Below the pieces are notes generated by a model. It was given only the letters and a program-made list of their open reading frames with translations. It made no database searches and was not told where the DNA came from. Shown here piece by piece: positions 15,728 through 23,050 of a stretch of 64,000 bases of DNA. Numbering within the stretch: position 1 is the stretch's first letter; each line of letters opens with the position of its first letter. A program made the position numbers and the translations under genes. Source of the DNA: Stutzerimonas stutzeri (GTDB taxonomy: Bacteria; Pseudomonadota; Gammaproteobacteria; Pseudomonadales; Pseudomonadaceae); NCBI RefSeq assembly GCF_000952685.1, contig NZ_JYHV01000016.1, positions 54,756 through 118,755 of the forward strand, given 5' to 3'.

Positions 15728-16750
15728 GTGACGACACCCGAGCGTTCATCTGATTACCGGCCTCTGCGTGACAGCTTGCCCGCCGTTCCTCCCGATCTCC
15801 TGCCTCTGATTGCGCGCCTGCATCGGCGACGGCTGCCGGTGCCCATCAGTACGGTGGCGGGTGAGCGGCTGGCGAAACTGACGGCGCCCAAGACGGCACA
15901 CCAGGCGCTGACCGGCCTGCCGCTGAGCATTGGCTCTGCGCGCGCCTGTCTTCATCTGGGCGTCCAAGCGGCTGCACTGATGGGGATCGAAAACTGGCCG
16001 CAGTTGCCGTCGCCCTGGCGAGCCCTGTACGTGGAACAGGCACTGCTCGGGCCGATCACCCAGCTGGAAGAGCGCCTTCAGCGGCCAGTTCGGTTCGATA
16101 TCGACGGTCCCGTTGATGCCTGCCGGTTGCGTCTGGGGGTCACCTTCGGATTGCCGTCAGCCGAAGCACATGGCTGGATCGATCTGGATGACGGAGCCGC
16201 GCATCTGCTGGCCGATCTGCTCGAACAACTTCCCATCGCGCCGCATCGGCTACCCGTCATACCACTGCATGCGGTGGTTGAATGCGGATGGCAGTCGCTC
16301 ACGCTCGGTGACCTGCGCAGTCTGCGTCCTGGTGATGTCGTGATGCTCGATCGTCCCGCTGCCCGCTATCGACTGTGTTTGGCCGAGGCGTTTGAAACCT
16401 CGTGTGAGTCCGCCGGGCCCGCCGCGGTTCGGCTGCTTGCGCCCCTATCTTCCCTTCGTCTGATGGAGCCTAACCCCATGGAAGCCTCGCTTGATTCCAC
16501 GACTTCACATGCATCGCCTAACGATGCATTGGACCGCCTGCCGGTACGCCTGGTTTGCGAGGTAGGCCGGTTGGAGTTGCCGCTGGGTGACGTCCGTGAG
16601 TTGGGCGAGGGCAGTGTGCTGGAGCTTGGATGCAACCTCACCGAACCGGTGCAGCTCACCGTCAACGGCCGGTGTATCGGCCGCGGCGAGTTGGTAACGC
16701 TTGGCACGGGGCTGGGTGTTCGGCTGACGAGCTTCGCCGCCGATGAATGA
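15728..16750 (+). CDS. sctQ: SctQ, cytoplasmic C-ring/sorting platform protein
   Basis: The GTG at 15728 is chosen as start because AAGGA (15716-15720) is properly spaced and upstream in-frame sequence overlaps sctO in a shadow frame. The 340-aa protein has a variable N-terminal part and a C-terminal SpoA/SURF domain at about residues 265-335 (LPVRLVCEVGRLELPLGDVR, then ELGCNLTEPVQLTVNGRCIG and RGELVTLGTGLGVRL). SctQ forms the pods of the sorting platform that queue substrates. The gene is whole, not split into HrcQA/HrcQB as in P. syringae Hrp1. An internal start is annotated separately. It overlaps sctR by 8 bp. Confidence 0.93.
   Translation: MTTPERSSDYRPLRDSLPAVPPDLLPLIARLHRRRLPVPISTVAGERLAKLTAPKTAHQALTGLPLSIGSARACLHLGVQAAALMGIENWPQLPSPWRALYVEQALLGPITQLEERLQRPVRFDIDGPVDACRLRLGVTFGLPSAEAHGWIDLDDGAAHLLADLLEQLPIAPHRLPVIPLHAVVECGWQSLTLGDLRSLRPGDVVMLDRPAARYRLCLAEAFETSCESAGPAAVRLLAPLSSLRLMEPNPMEASLDSTTSHASPNDALDRLPVRLVCEVGRLELPLGDVRELGEGSVLELGCNLTEPVQLTVNGRCIGRGELVTLGTGLGVRLTSFAADE
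16478..16750 (+). CDS. Predicted internal-start product SctQ-C (90 aa)
   Basis: An in-frame ATG at 16478 inside sctQ is preceded by GGAG (16465-16468) at a 9-nt spacing. It would yield a 90-residue protein holding just the SpoA domain, preceded by a Ser/Thr-rich linker. Yersinia YscQ and Salmonella SpaO are known to make such a C-terminal fragment by internal initiation, and it assembles with the full-length protein. Expression here is inferred from the ribosome site and domain boundary. Confidence 0.6.
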   Translation: MEASLDSTTSHASPNDALDRLPVRLVCEVGRLELPLGDVRELGEGSVLELGCNLTEPVQLTVNGRCIGRGELVTLGTGLGVRLTSFAADE

Positions 16751-17399
16751 GTTCGAGCCGAACCTGTTCGGCATCATTCTGCTGGTGGCCACCATTGGCC
16801 TGCTTCCGCTGGCGGTGGTCACCATGACCGGTTTTCTGAAGATCTCCGTGGTGCTGTTCCTTATCCGCAACGCGCTGGGCGTTCAGCAGACGCCACCGAA
16901 CCTGGTCCTCTACGGCATTGCGCTGATTCTGGCCGTGTATGTCACCACGCCGCTGGCGGGAGAATTGTTTCGTCAATTGGAGAACCGACCCTTGGCGCTC
17001 GACAGCGTCGAGGAGGTGAAAGCCACCGCCGGTGTGCTTCGCGCGCCGTTGCAGGCGCATCTGTCGCGCTACGCTGAGCCGAGCGAGCGGGCATTCTTTC
17101 TTGATGCCACCGAGGACCTATGGTCGGAAGAAGCGCGGGCTGACCTGCGCGATGATGATCTGGTCGTCCTGATCCCGGCGTTCGTCAGCTCGGAGCTGAC
17201 CCGCGCGTTCGAGATCGGCTTCCTGCTGTACATACCCTTCCTCGTAATCGATCTGATCGTCTCCAACGTGCTGATGGCGATGGGCATGATGATGGTTTCG
17301 CCGACGCTGATTTCGATCCCCCTGAAGATCTTCCTGTTCGTGGCGGTCGATGGCTGGTCGCGGCTGATGCATGGTCTGATCATGAGTTACGGAGGCTGA
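16743..17399 (+). CDS. sctR: SctR, export gate membrane protein (FliP/HrcR)
   Basis: The 218-aa protein has four membrane segments and classic family stretches: PLAVVTMTGFLKISVVLFLI near the N-terminus, LIPAFVSSELTRAFEIGFLL, and LIVSNVLMAMGMMMVSPTLI followed by LKIFLFVAVDGW. Five copies form the core of the export gate with SctS and SctT. It begins 8 bp inside sctQ and ends one base before sctS. Confidence 0.98.
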   Translation: MNEFEPNLFGIILLVATIGLLPLAVVTMTGFLKISVVLFLIRNALGVQQTPPNLVLYGIALILAVYVTTPLAGELFRQLENRPLALDSVEEVKATAGVLRAPLQAHLSRYAEPSERAFFLDATEDLWSEEARADLRDDDLVVLIPAFVSSELTRAFEIGFLLYIPFLVIDLIVSNVLMAMGMMMVSPTLISIPLKIFLFVAVDGWSRLMHGLIMSYGG

Positions 17400-17400
17400 C

Positions 17401-17670
17401 GTGGGCGAAGCCGCTTTCGTGGCGTTGATGAAGGACGCTGCGCTGTTGGTGCTGCTGCTGTCCGCACCGGCGCTTGGCGTCGCCATCCTGGTCGGCTTTG
17501 GCGTCGGACTCTTGCAGGCGCTGACGCAGATCCAGGATCAGACCCTGCCGCAGGCGGTCAAGTTGGTTGCCGTGTTGCTGGTGTTGATCGTCACCGGGCC
17601 GCTCTTGGGCGGTGAAGTGGCTGACCTGGCGGGACAGATGCTCGACCGTTTTCCTGCCTGGACCCGCTAG
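17401..17670 (+). CDS. sctS: SctS, export gate membrane protein (FliQ/HrcS)
   Basis: The 89-aa protein starts with GTG at 17401. It has two membrane segments (LLVLLLSAPALGVAILVGFG and KLVAVLLVLIVTGPLLG) separated by the family motif GLLQALTQIQDQTLPQAVKL. Length and topology match FliQ/YscS exactly. Four copies surround the SctR-T core. It is one base after sctR and four bases before sctT. Confidence 0.97.
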   Translation: MGEAAFVALMKDAALLVLLLSAPALGVAILVGFGVGLLQALTQIQDQTLPQAVKLVAVLLVLIVTGPLLGGEVADLAGQMLDRFPAWTR

Positions 17671-17673
17671 GCC

Positions 17674-18510
17674 GTGTTTGTCGGCGGTGAATTGGCCTCA
17701 GCATTCTTCGATCTGGCCTATCCGTTACTCAGCGCATTCGGCTTGGCAGTCGCACGCGCACTGGGCCTGGTGATGATCACGCCTGCGTTCAACCGGCTCG
17801 GGCTGACCGGTCTGCTGCGTTCGGCGGTGGCGGTGGTCCTTGCGCTCCCTGTGGCGCCTTCGGTGTTCTTGGCATTTTCGAGCCTGGACGCGCCGTCGCC
17901 ACTGATGCTGTCGGGGCTGTTGGTCAAGGAACTGGTGATCGGACTTGCGATCGGGCTGTTGTTCGGTATCCCGTTCTGGGCGGCCGAGGTCGCCGGTGAG
18001 CTGATCGACCTGCAACGGGGATCGACCATGGCGCAATTGCTCGATCCGCTGGGTATTGGCGAGGCGAGTGTGACCTCGACCTTTCTCACGGTAGCGCTGA
18101 TCGCGTTGTTCTTCATGACTGGCGGGTTCATTGCCATGCTCGATGGCTTCTATCGTAGTTACACCCTATGGCCAGCGCAGGCTTTGACGCCGGTGTTGGT
18201 CGAGAGCACCGCGTTGCAGTTGCTGCACGTGCTCGACCGGCTGATGAGCATCGGCGTGCTGATGATCGCGCCCGTGGTCATCGCTCTGCTGGTGGCGGAT
18301 CTGCTGCTGGCGTACCTCTCAAGGATGGCACCGCAGCTCCATGTGTTCGACCTTTCGCTGCCGGTCAAGAATCTCCTGTTCGCCTTTCTGCTAACGCTGT
18401 ATGCCGCGTTTCTGGTGCCGTTCATGCTGACGGAACTGGAGGCGCTGCCGACGCTTTTCCAACGCTTCCTGGATTCGAGCCTCGCCATGGGGGCGGCTGC
18501 GTTCGACTGA
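17674..18510 (+). CDS. sctT: SctT, export gate membrane protein (FliR/HrcT)
   Basis: The 278-aa protein starts with GTG at 17674. It has about six membrane segments and FliR/YscT stretches: GLAIGLLFGIPFWAAEVAGE, then LIDLQRGSTMAQLLDPLG, and later VVIALLVADLLLAYLSRMAP followed by LPVKNLLFAFLLTLYAAFLV. One copy caps the gate spiral and forms the entry with SctR. The next gene is 145 bp downstream, an unusually wide gap for this operon. Confidence 0.97.
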   Translation: MFVGGELASAFFDLAYPLLSAFGLAVARALGLVMITPAFNRLGLTGLLRSAVAVVLALPVAPSVFLAFSSLDAPSPLMLSGLLVKELVIGLAIGLLFGIPFWAAEVAGELIDLQRGSTMAQLLDPLGIGEASVTSTFLTVALIALFFMTGGFIAMLDGFYRSYTLWPAQALTPVLVESTALQLLHVLDRLMSIGVLMIAPVVIALLVADLLLAYLSRMAPQLHVFDLSLPVKNLLFAFLLTLYAAFLVPFMLTELEALPTLFQRFLDSSLAMGAAAFD

Positions 18511-18655
18511 CGACGGGCCGCCTACTGCAATACCTCTGTCATCGTGTCGCGGCAGAGTCATACCAAAGCGGCTGGATAGCCGCCTCGCATTAGCTTGTTT
18601 GGCTTCGGGATGGAAGTCGTGTCGTCTGGCGTCGAAATCCCGAAGGAGACAACGC
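18511..18655 (+). other. sctT-sctU gap with hairpin
   Basis: A 145-bp gap breaks the otherwise overlapping operon. It contains a perfect six-bp hairpin GCGGCT-GGAT-AGCCGC (18568-18583) with no following T-run, so not a classical terminator. It could be an mRNA processing or pausing element. Confidence 0.4.
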
Positions 18656-18754
18656 ATGTCCATCGTGTCCGGTGGCCTGAGTATGAACGGCTGCTCGCTG
18701 AATTCCGCGTGGGCGCGAGCACTGGTGCCTGAACGCGAGGCACGGCTGCGGTGA
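18656..18754 (+). CDS. 32-aa ORF translationally coupled to sctU
   Basis: The ATG at 18656 has a strong Shine-Dalgarno AAGGAGA (18642-18648) at a 7-nt spacing, better than that of sctU itself. The frame runs 32 codons and its TGA (18752-18754) overlaps the GTG start of sctU in a GTGA coupling, the same style used across the operon. The peptide begins MSIVSGGLSMNGCSLNS and ends with an Arg-rich REARLR. I recognise no family. It may be a real tiny protein or a leader whose translation opens the sctU start. Confidence 0.5.
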   Translation: MSIVSGGLSMNGCSLNSAWARALVPEREARLR

Positions 18755-19797
18755 GTGACAAGAGCGAAGAGAAATCCCAGCCTGCATCCGACAAGAAGCT
18801 GCGTGATGCACGGCAGAAGGGACAGCTCTCAAAGAGTCAGGATCTTGTGACCGGCATGGTCATGCTCGTCTGCACTCTGTGTGTGGTCGTGCTGATCGAC
18901 GGCATCCATGCCCGCGTGCAGCAATTTCTCGGCACTGTGGCACGCGTCTATGTAGAGCCATTCGCCACGGTCTGGCCACGCGTGCAATCCGAGGCGTTCA
19001 GCCTGCTGATCGCAGCAACGCTGCCGATCTTGGTGGCGACCGTCGCAACGGTAATCGTCACCAACGTCGCAGCCATGCGCGGCATGGTATTCACCGCAGA
19101 GCCGATCAAACCCGACGTCCAGCACATCAATCCGGTTGCGGGCTTCAAACGCCTGTTCTCGATGCGCAGCATCACCGAATTTCTCAAAACGCTGTTCAAG
19201 CTGCTGGTGGTAGCGGTGGCTCTGGTGATCGTCTATCGCCTCGGCTTGCAGGCCTTGATGGAGTCGTCCCGCTGCGGCGCCGCCTGCGTCTATTCCTCCT
19301 TCCTTTCACTCCTGACGCCGTTGGTAGTGACCGCCCTCATCGCTTTTCTGGTCGTGGGGGCAGTGGACCTGCTGATCCAGCGCTGGTTGTTCAGTCGCGA
19401 AATGCGCATGACCAAGAGCGAGCAGAAGCGTGAGCACAAGGACATGGAAGGTGACCCCCTGATCAAGCGTGAGCGGCGGCGTCTGCGGCAGGATTTCCAA
19501 ACACCAGGCGCGCGCCTCGGTCTTGAGCAGACGACGCTGATAGTGGGCCAGGCCGGTGGTTGGCTCGTCGGGCTGCGCTATGTCCGTGGGCAGACGCCTG
19601 TACCGGTCGTGGTGTTCCGCGCGGCACCCGAACAATCCTCGGCCGTGCTGGCACGCGCCGCGCAGCTCGGCCTGCCCCTGGCCACCGACAGCGAGCTGGC
19701 CGAGGCCATCGGCAAGCGCACGCCGCCTGGCGCTCCGGTGCCTGATCGTTATTTCCAGCGTGTGGCGGACCTGCTGGTCTCCGCACGGTTGATATAA
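18751..19797 (+). CDS. sctU: SctU, export switch protein lacking the NPTH motif
   Basis: The 348-aa protein starts with GTG at 18751. It has the four-helix membrane domain (residues about 30-210) opened by the family motif KKLRDARQKGQLSKSQDL, then the linker KSEQKREHKDMEGDPLIKRE and a cytoplasmic domain ending about residue 345. In FlhB/YscU/HrcU the sequence after the conserved TxIV strand is N-P-T-H, where the protein cleaves itself between N and P to switch substrates. Here residues 267-270 are Q-A-G-G, while the flanks (TLIV before, LVGLRYVRGQTPVPVVV after) are well conserved. Autocleavage by the usual chemistry is therefore not expected. It is otherwise full length. Confidence 0.95.
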   Translation: MSDKSEEKSQPASDKKLRDARQKGQLSKSQDLVTGMVMLVCTLCVVVLIDGIHARVQQFLGTVARVYVEPFATVWPRVQSEAFSLLIAATLPILVATVATVIVTNVAAMRGMVFTAEPIKPDVQHINPVAGFKRLFSMRSITEFLKTLFKLLVVAVALVIVYRLGLQALMESSRCGAACVYSSFLSLLTPLVVTALIAFLVVGAVDLLIQRWLFSREMRMTKSEQKREHKDMEGDPLIKRERRRLRQDFQTPGARLGLEQTTLIVGQAGGWLVGLRYVRGQTPVPVVVFRAAPEQSSAVLARAAQLGLPLATDSELAEAIGKRTPPGAPVPDRYFQRVADLLVSARLI

Positions 19798-19870
19798 GCG
19801 TGCACGACGTGCTCGTTCATTGCTCTGCCCGTATGGGCCTGCCTTTCAACGAACCTTCGGAGAACATCAC

Positions 19871-22756
19871 ATGGCTCTGCTGATCGACGATTCGGGCGCG
19901 CGCCGTCTAGTGCGCAACCTTCAGACCCAGGCACAGGAAGAGCGCGAGCGTTTCCGCCAGGCCGTGCAGAAGGCTGTAGGCGATCGCGCCAGGGCGTCTG
20001 ACGATGCGCGTCTGGACCAGCAGCAACCACAGGAGCGACTGGTGGTCGTCGAGCGCGGCGATACCTTGAATGACATCGTCGAGGCGTACGACGTCGAGCT
20101 GCCGGAGGTCGAACAACTCAATCCGCAGCTGGAAAGTCTCGATCACATCGACACCGGAGAGGTGCTGTTCCTGCCGCCACCATCACCTGTGGAGCTGGCT
20201 CAGCGACCCAACGGCGAAGCCTTGTTCCTGAATGATCTCTATACCCGCGGCAACGCCATCGAATACGCGGACGCCAGTGAGATCGACCACCAGGCCGAGG
20301 TCGACACGCTGGTGGCCGACGTCCGTGAATACCTCGGCGCGCTGCCTGACGGCGAGCGCAAAGATGCCGCGCAGCGCCTGTTCGATGAGAACTGGACCGA
20401 TGCCGGGCCGGCACAAATGGCGATAGAACAGGCCGCCAGCGCCGAAGGCATTACCCTTGCGGCGTCCTCGCATAGCGGTAGCGCCATCGAGACGAAGGCC
20501 CGCCAGCTCGTTGCCGACGCGCAAGCGAAGACCGATCCGCTCGAACGTCTCGAGAGCCTGAACACAGGTTTCAAACAAGCATCACCCGAGGTACAGCAGG
20601 CGCTCCTGCGGTCGTCGGACGCGCGGGACATCATTGAGGGAGCTGCCGATCAGGCATTGGCCGCGCTGACCGAAGAGCACAAGGATGCGGTGGACCCACA
20701 CGTATTCAAGACCTTGGAGCTGTTCCGTCGCCTTGATGAAATGAGCGCCGATCTGGAACCCGCGCTCACCAGCGAACTGGTCGAGGCGGCGCTGCCCGGA
20801 TTGGAGGAGGCATTCGCCGAGTCGCTCAGTAGCGATTTTGGCGCGCTGCGCATGGGGACTCAGGGCATGGACCATCTGCTCAATCTGACCGGCCGGCTCG
20901 ACCCCCAGGCCGATCAGCGTTCGTTGGAGCGGTTAAGCGCGATGGGCTTTTACCACATGCATGGCATCAGTCAGCATCTCGGCGGAGGTGGCAGCCTGAA
21001 CTATCCCCTCGCGCTTGTCGGGCACTACGAGGGTGACTTCCCGACCACGCTCACTGAAGGCGACATCCTTCCCGGCTTGACACAGAACACACAGCGCATC
21101 GGCGAGCACGTCGATGCCTACCAGAACCATCTGCTGGAGCTGACTTGGCTGGAGGAAAACGGCGGATCGGTGATGACCAATGACCAACTCGCCGATGCGG
21201 TAGACCAGTACGTCGAGGGCAACGAGGACTGGCAGAAAAAGGCCACCGGCTTGCGCGATCAGCTTGCCGATGATGGTGAGCAGGTGCTGGAAAACCTCGC
21301 GACCATCGACGCGCACTACCCGCAGCTATTTGAAGGTGAGGAAGAATTCGCGACCGAACTGCAGAACATGGGCAGCGCTGAACTGGATGCTCGGCTGAGC
21401 CGCATCGAGAACCCCGAAGAGCGCGCCTTCGCAAGGGAACTGATAGCATCCTTCGATAACCCCGACACCTTTACCGCGCTGGGCATGGCACTTGATCGTG
21501 ATCCGTCGCTACTGTCCGACCCGCAAAGCATGCAGCTGCTCGGCCAGTACGGTCGTTTGACCGACCGGGGGCGCAAGTTCGTCGAGGAAACGGCTACGCA
21601 GATCATTCGCCGTACCGTGTTACCGGAGCTTGCCTCGCTCGATCCCGCCAACCCGAAGAGCTACCAGTACGCGCAGAACGCGCTGGACAATTTCAACAGC
21701 AAGTCGACCGCTCGTTTGCTTGGGGTGACCGAAGCCGACCTGGACGAGGCGATGAAGGTGATCGAGCGTGCAATGCCGCAGCCGGGTGAGAGCACCGTCG
21801 ATGCGCGTGCTCGGTTGCAGGCGATGAACGACGATTTCGATCGACTGAGTTCGTCCCGTTCCGGCGTGCGTGCCTTCAACCGCGACACCGCGCCTGGGCA
21901 GGTTCTGCGACTGTTGGGTGTGGTCGGCAATACAGCGGTTATGTTCAATTCACAGACGAACCTGGTGAACGACCCGAATGTCTGGACGGCACTGAAATTC
22001 TCCCTGGATACCGCCGGCGTGGCGCAGAAAACCACGGAGTTGATGATCGGTGTCGGCATGTTCGAAAAGGGCGGTACGCTCGACAAACTGGTCGGCGGCA
22101 GCAATCGCATGCCGGTGAAGGTACTCGGTGTGCTGACCTCGCTCTACGACTTCCGCAATGCCTGGCAGGCTGGTAATCAAGGGGATGCGGGGGCAGCGGC
22201 GCTGTATGCCAGCACCGGCGTGGGCGGGGTGATGGCGGCGGTCGGCACCGGCAGTATGTGGGGACCGATCGGTATCGGCGTGGTGTTGCTGGGTACCGGA
22301 ATCCATATGAAGTACGACCAGGTCAAGCAGGCCAACCAGTACCAGACTGAAACCACGGTGACGTTCCTGACACAGGCCGGCTTCAGCAACAGTGCTGCCC
22401 AAATACTCTCGGATCAGAGTGGGGAAGGGTATAGCGTGTTGCCCCTGCTCGAACGCTACGCCAATAGCCGGGGATTCGACCTCAATGATGCAGCTAATCA
22501 GCAGGGATTCGTCTCCTGGATCAATGCGATGCCCGCGGATCGTCTTGGTGTGCTGCGAGACAATCTTCACCGGTCCCTGGATGAGGTGGACAATGATCTC
22601 GAGCAAATTCCGGACGCCAGCGACGACGATGACTTCTTTGAATTCAACAACACCGATCGTCCACACTTCACCTACAGCGGCTACGCCACGCCCCTGTCGA
22701 TGAATCAGATGGACACGGTTCTGCAGATCCTGGACCTGCAAACACTTGCTAGCTAG
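19871..22756 (+). CDS. Large LysM-domain T3SS-associated protein
   Basis: The 961-aa protein starts at ATG 19871 (GGAGA at 19859-19863, 7-nt spacing). There is no Sec signal. A LysM-like module lies at residues about 55-105 (VVVERGDTLNDIVEAYDVEL, then INPQL-like LNPQLESLDHIDTGEVLFLP). A long helical middle follows, and hydrophobic Gly/Ala-rich stretches occur at about residues 770-820 (AALYASTGVGGVMAAVGTGS, then GPIGIGVVLLGTGI), with an acidic Asp-rich segment near the C-terminus. The layout (soluble body, late hydrophobic pair, no signal peptide, last gene of a T3SS cluster) resembles the translocator at the other end. It could be a second translocator, a secreted effector, or a peptidoglycan-binding assembly factor. 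Function is unknown. Confidence 0.8.
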   Translation: MALLIDDSGARRLVRNLQTQAQEERERFRQAVQKAVGDRARASDDARLDQQQPQERLVVVERGDTLNDIVEAYDVELPEVEQLNPQLESLDHIDTGEVLFLPPPSPVELAQRPNGEALFLNDLYTRGNAIEYADASEIDHQAEVDTLVADVREYLGALPDGERKDAAQRLFDENWTDAGPAQMAIEQAASAEGITLAASSHSGSAIETKARQLVADAQAKTDPLERLESLNTGFKQASPEVQQALLRSSDARDIIEGAADQALAALTEEHKDAVDPHVFKTLELFRRLDEMSADLEPALTSELVEAALPGLEEAFAESLSSDFGALRMGTQGMDHLLNLTGRLDPQADQRSLERLSAMGFYHMHGISQHLGGGGSLNYPLALVGHYEGDFPTTLTEGDILPGLTQNTQRIGEHVDAYQNHLLELTWLEENGGSVMTNDQLADAVDQYVEGNEDWQKKATGLRDQLADDGEQVLENLATIDAHYPQLFEGEEEFATELQNMGSAELDARLSRIENPEERAFARELIASFDNPDTFTALGMALDRDPSLLSDPQSMQLLGQYGRLTDRGRKFVEETATQIIRRTVLPELASLDPANPKSYQYAQNALDNFNSKSTARLLGVTEADLDEAMKVIERAMPQPGESTVDARARLQAMNDDFDRLSSSRSGVRAFNRDTAPGQVLRLLGVVGNTAVMFNSQTNLVNDPNVWTALKFSLDTAGVAQKTTELMIGVGMFEKGGTLDKLVGGSNRMPVKVLGVLTSLYDFRNAWQAGNQGDAGAAALYASTGVGGVMAAVGTGSMWGPIGIGVVLLGTGIHMKYDQVKQANQYQTETTVTFLTQAGFSNSAAQILSDQSGEGYSVLPLLERYANSRGFDLNDAANQQGFVSWINAMPADRLGVLRDNLHRSLDEVDNDLEQIPDASDDDDFFEFNNTDRPHFTYSGYATPLSMNQMDTVLQILDLQTLAS

Positions 22757-22801
22757 TCGGCACATAGGACGCACGAGGCGTCCAGGCGGCCGGCCGACTG
22801 G

Positions 22802-22829
22802 CGCTCAGTGAAGCGAGCGTAGCTTTTTT
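22802..22829 (+). terminator. Probable terminator at the end of the T3SS cluster
   Basis: CGCTC (22802-22806) pairs with GAGCG (22815-22819), followed by TAGC and six T residues (22824-22829). A further hairpin GGACGC/GCGTCC lies just upstream (about 22768-22784). Confidence 0.6.
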
Positions 22830-22993
22830 GTGCCAGGAAGACTCTCGGCTGGCCTCACAACGCCTAGCACCAACGTCGACATTTAGGTGCATAAATACCT
22901 ACATCAAGCGGAGCAAACCCGCCGATTTGCCAAAACCTGCCCGCGCATTCGCCCAATGACCCGTTGATATCTTCCTGTTAGCCACCCGTCACA

Positions 22994-23036
22994 TTGACGT
23001 CAGTCTGCTCTCCCTAGAGTGGTGGAACCTCTAGGG
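22994..23036 (+). promoter_or_regulatory. Promoter and inverted-repeat operator of the RND operon
   Basis: A perfect 8-bp inverted repeat CCCTAGAG (23012-23019) / CTCTAGGG (23029-23036), spaced by 9 bp, lies 14 bp before the adaptor gene start. A TTGACG box (22994-22999) with TAGAGT (23015-23020) forms a plausible promoter with a short 15-bp spacer, so the dyad covers the -10 and start region. A repressor or MerR-type regulator site is likely; no regulator gene is adjacent. Confidence 0.6.
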
Positions 23037-23050
23037 TTAAGGAGAGTGTT

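Noticed and set aside
23012..23036. Inverted repeat as a transcription terminator
   Set aside because: There is no T-run after it and it sits right at the promoter and ribosome site of the adaptor gene, so an operator fits better.
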